Positions 6,870-8,058 of a DNA stretch of 8,058 bases are shown in pieces. The translations under genes were made by a program, and so were the position numbers. The notes under the pieces were generated by a model. That model was not told the origin of the DNA and made no database searches. It saw only the letters and a list, made by a program, of their open reading frames with translations. The DNA comes from Candidatus Cloacimonadota bacterium (GTDB lineage Bacteria; Cloacimonadota; Cloacimonadia; Cloacimonadales; TCS61): positions 1 through 8,058 of the forward strand of contig DAOUTP010000075.1 of NCBI GenBank assembly GCA_030626645.1, written 5' to 3'. Position 1 is the stretch's first letter; every line of letters starts with the position of its first letter.

Positions 6870-7004
6870 ACTTAATGTTCTGCGTGTGCGGCGGCAATCC
6901 GGCAGCTGCCGGATCACGCCAGAAACAAACCGACCAGCCGTTTGAATCGGAACGATTCAGACGAAACAAACTACCCAGCTTACCCGCTGACACGTTTGTT
7001 AGGT
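6870..7004 (-). repeat. attC-like recombination site after the cyclase-like cassette (longest)
   Basis: Minus strand: R'' ACCTAAC (6998-7004), an exact RYYYAAC, followed by AAACGTGTCAGC. It ends CACGCAGAAC then ATTAAGT (6870-6876). It is 135 bp, near the upper attC limit. Inside are a perfect 18-bp palindrome, ATCCGGCAGCTGCCGGAT, near 6897-6914, and GAATCG-GAA-CGATTC further in. The R'' box begins two bases after the stop codon of the cyclase-like gene. Confidence 0.7.
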
Positions 7005-7006
7005 GA

Positions 7007-7783
7007 TTAGATTTCTTCATTTTCCAGTATTTTGGCATTAGCTAACCACTTCTCAGATGGACCTTTTTGGTTTGCTAACAAGTATTCAGTTAATTTCTTT
7101 TGAATTAATTTACAGTCTACTAATTTAGTATCATTGATATTCTTAGAAATCAAATCAATATTATCTGTTATTAATATAGACCAATTAATAAGAGTAAATT
7201 CTTCGTCTACTTGATAAGTCGAGTAATCCTTTGGTATTTTATGAGATAAGTAATTTGGTACAATTAAATTTGGGCCACTTGGTCCCTTACTTTGGGCATG
7301 ATAGGCTGATATAAAACTTGTCCCCAATACTGGTCTTAGGAACATAAAACTTTCACCAATCATGACTTTAGAGTGGTCAATTGGTTCTGGAATAGAAGCT
7401 CCAAACAATTCGTTTCGAGGTTGATTTTTACTAGCAAGTTCGTTGAAGTTAATCCAACAACCCGATATATCAGCAAAGTCACCAACTGAAATTCCTGTTT
7501 TACAAGTTATGCCATTAAGGATTAATGATCTATGAATTGTTGTTGCGATCGAAATTGCTCTAGATAAATCAGATTCGGGGTGAGATGAAACAATTAGTAA
7601 TGCATCACCTCCAATGTGATGAACAAAAAGTCTTTCAGGCTCATTAGGAAAAGCCATTGTCGCAATTTTATAAATTGAGCATAATAGAAAATCAAAAGAT
7701 GAATATTGCCTATTTTCATCAAAATTTGAAAAACCTTCAATATCGATAAATATCGACCAACGACCATCTTTAACTATTTTCAC
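7007..7783 (-). CDS. class III nucleotidyl cyclase-like protein (catalytic-domain-like, divergent)
   Basis: Numbering is from the longer frame opening at 7819. FIDIEGF (24-30) and HHIGGDALLIV (67-77) match the two metal-binding Asp sites of class III cyclases (Asp26, Asp72), and KTGISVGDF (107-115) matches the strand after them. Where active cyclases have an NxxxR transition-state pair, this protein reads FGASIPEPIDHS (139-150) with neither residue evident, so it may be inactive or unusual. There is no membrane segment, receiver or HAMP domain; the C-terminal 100 residues match nothing I know. I prefer the GTG at 7783 because GGGAGA lies seven bases before it; the GTG at 7819 has no Shine-Dalgarno and sits inside the cassette core. 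That gives 258 residues. First cassette of the array. Pycsar antiphage systems use such cyclases, but no effector is adjacent. Confidence 0.6.
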   Translation of the reverse strand: MKIVKDGRWSIFIDIEGFSNFDENRQYSSFDFLLCSIYKIATMAFPNEPERLFVHHIGGDALLIVSSHPESDLSRAISIATTIHRSLILNGITCKTGISVGDFADISGCWINFNELASKNQPRNELFGASIPEPIDHSKVMIGESFMFLRPVLGTSFISAYHAQSKGPSGPNLIVPNYLSHKIPKDYSTYQVDEEFTLINWSILITDNIDLISKNINDTKLVDCKLIQKKLTEYLLANQKGPSEKWLANAKILENEEI

Positions 7784-7816
7784 TTTTAAGTCTCCCAATA
7801 ATTCTAATAATCTAAG

Positions 7817-7877
7817 CACCTAACATATGTACGCCACACCCATATAAAATGTAGACATAACTAACCTATAGTTATAC
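7817..7877 (-). other. array-proximal junction, candidate attI (or first attC)
   Basis: The minus strand reads ATATGTTAGGTG at 7828-7817, with a canonical G^TTAGGT core at 7818-7824 where cassette 1 begins. Unlike the five attC sites, which all have ATT at this position, this core has GTT. Upstream, TATAAC (7871-7876) and GGTTAGTTATG are further core-like boxes. Together with the promoter and divergent gene signal to the right this fits attI. A degraded attC of about 60 bp is the alternative. Confidence 0.42.
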
Positions 7878-7884
7878 CAAAAAT

Positions 7885-7920
7885 GTATACAATAACTTTT
7901 CGGAAAAAGTTATTGTATAC
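7885..7920. promoter_or_regulatory. perfect palindrome, 16-bp arms, loop CGGA
   Basis: GTATACAATAACTTTT, CGGA, then the exact reverse complement. One arm contains the -10 of the predicted cassette promoter, and transcription would start near the loop, so an operator bound by a dimer seems likelier than an RNA hairpin. A terminator reading is weaker: the stem is AT-rich and only ATTTTT follows on the minus strand. Confidence 0.5.
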
Positions 7921-7940
7921 TCTCCTTAGCCAAATTCCAA
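7912..7940 (-). promoter_or_regulatory. candidate cassette promoter (Pc-like)
   Basis: Minus strand TTGGAA (7935-7940, four of six to TTGACA), a 17-base spacer, TACAAT (7912-7917, five of six to TATAAT). It points into the array and would drive cassettes 1-3, which have no promoter space of their own. Confidence 0.42.
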
Positions 7941-7964
7941 TTCTTTTAAATCAATGTTCAATTT

Positions 7965-8013
7965 CAATTTCGTTTCCTTATAAAGCAATTTACTTTATGC
8001 AAAGTCGAAATTG
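7965..8013. promoter_or_regulatory. nested dyad centred at 7989
   Basis: CAATTTCG (7965-7972), ATAAAG (7980-7985), CTTTAT (7993-7998) and CGAAATTG (8006-8013) form two inverted pairs sharing one centre, with seven-base gaps throughout. It lies between the cassette promoter and the divergent gene signal, so a shared regulatory site is plausible; an interrupted RNA stem in the divergent leader is the alternative. Confidence 0.35.
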
Positions 8014-8049
8014 GATAAAGATAAGATAAGTGTCAATAATAAAAGAAGT

Positions 8050-8056
8050 AAAGGAG
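8050..8056 (+). promoter_or_regulatory. Shine-Dalgarno for a plus-strand gene starting beyond the window
   Basis: AAAGGAG two bases before the window end, a near-perfect ribosome binding site. A start codon would be expected within about 10 bases past 8058. The gene would diverge from the cassette array, the position of intI in standard integrons. Confidence 0.45.
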
Positions 8057-8058
8057 CA

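Larger units (their letters stand above)
783..7824 (-). mobile_element. integron cassette array, five cassettes, read right to left
   Basis: Five single-gene units, all on the minus strand, each ending in an attC-like element. Inferred cassette limits, cutting before TT of each core, are 6876-7823 (cyclase-like), 5284-6875 (FG-GAP), 3666-5283 (beta-helix), 2168-3665 (opine dehydrogenase-like) and 789-2167 (Fic). Within a cassette the 5' end is complementary to the 3' end: cassette 1 matches over about 15 of 16 bases (GTTAGGTG then TTAGATT), cassette 4 shares TTATGCCTATT and cassette 5 shares TTATGCTC; cassettes 2 and 3 match only in part (TTA..GCAT and TTAG..GCA). Adjacent cassettes do not share these ends. 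That pattern is known for integron cassettes and is not expected from transposons. Cassettes of 0.9-1.6 kb are large compared with many resistance cassettes. No integrase gene lies inside the window. Confidence 0.72.

Noticed and set aside
783..7004. attC sites oriented on the plus strand, which would restore a GTT core
   Set aside because: The TAACAA(A/G)C consensus of R'' and the position right after stop codons both favour the minus orientation, and all five genes are then in sense with the array.
6775..7038. Open frame of 87 codons on the minus strand spanning the longest attC
   Set aside because: It reads out of frame through the end of the cyclase-like gene, the palindromic attC and the start of the FG-GAP gene; no Shine-Dalgarno and no protein-like pattern.
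7784..7819. Longer start (GTG at 7819) for the cyclase-like gene
   Set aside because: The codon overlaps the GTTAGGTG core, is preceded at once by an in-frame TAG and has no Shine-Dalgarno; the GTG at 7783 has GGGAGA seven bases upstream. Either start leaves the domain intact.

Overview
The window appears to be the start-to-end cassette array of a chromosomal integron, lying between a host housekeeping gene and an intergenic region that probably leads to the integrase. The DNA is AT-rich. Two cassette proteins carry C-terminal YPNPFNP sorting domains of the type IX secretion (T9SS) kind, ending in CLLLK. This points to the FCB superphylum; Cloacimonadota or a related lineage is my best guess, from tail style only.

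Layout: 49-750 (+) is an RluA-family pseudouridine synthase with its own Shine-Dalgarno. Five genes follow, all on the minus strand and each followed by an attC-like element (783-859, 2162-2232, 3660-3749, 5278-5327, 6870-7004). In array order (right to left) they are: a class III nucleotidyl-cyclase-like protein (7007-7783), a seven-repeat FG-GAP beta-propeller with a T9SS tail (5337-6848), a right-handed beta-helix protein with a T9SS tail (3759-5252), an N5-(carboxyethyl)ornithine synthase-like opine dehydrogenase (2334-3476), and a winged-helix Fic-domain protein whose catalytic His is Gln (902-1942). The array runs convergently into the pseudouridine synthase gene.

The integron reading rests on four things. 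Each element starts (minus strand) with the attC R'' consensus ending TAACAA, within 2-50 bases of a stop codon. Each ends in a TTRRRY-like core. The elements contain internal stems. Most telling, the first bases of a cassette are complementary to the last bases of the same cassette (strongly for cassettes 1, 4 and 5, partly for 2 and 3), while the two outer arms of one attC often disagree. Circular cassettes inserted one after another leave that trace.

Region 7784-8058 holds the probable platform: a junction with a canonical GTT core, a plausible minus-strand promoter aimed at the array, a perfect 16-bp-arm palindrome over that promoter's -10, a second nested dyad, and, at the very end, a plus-strand Shine-Dalgarno for a divergent gene starting just outside. 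An integrase gene in that place would complete a standard integron; this is a prediction, not something visible here.

Functionally the array is a set of unrelated cargo: two surface or secreted proteins, one amino-acid-condensing dehydrogenase, one putative signalling enzyme and one putative AMPylator or pseudo-AMPylator that probably regulates itself. Cassettes 1-3 have almost no leader and probably depend on upstream transcription; cassettes 4 and 5 have leaders of about 190-225 bases with regulatory-looking repeats.
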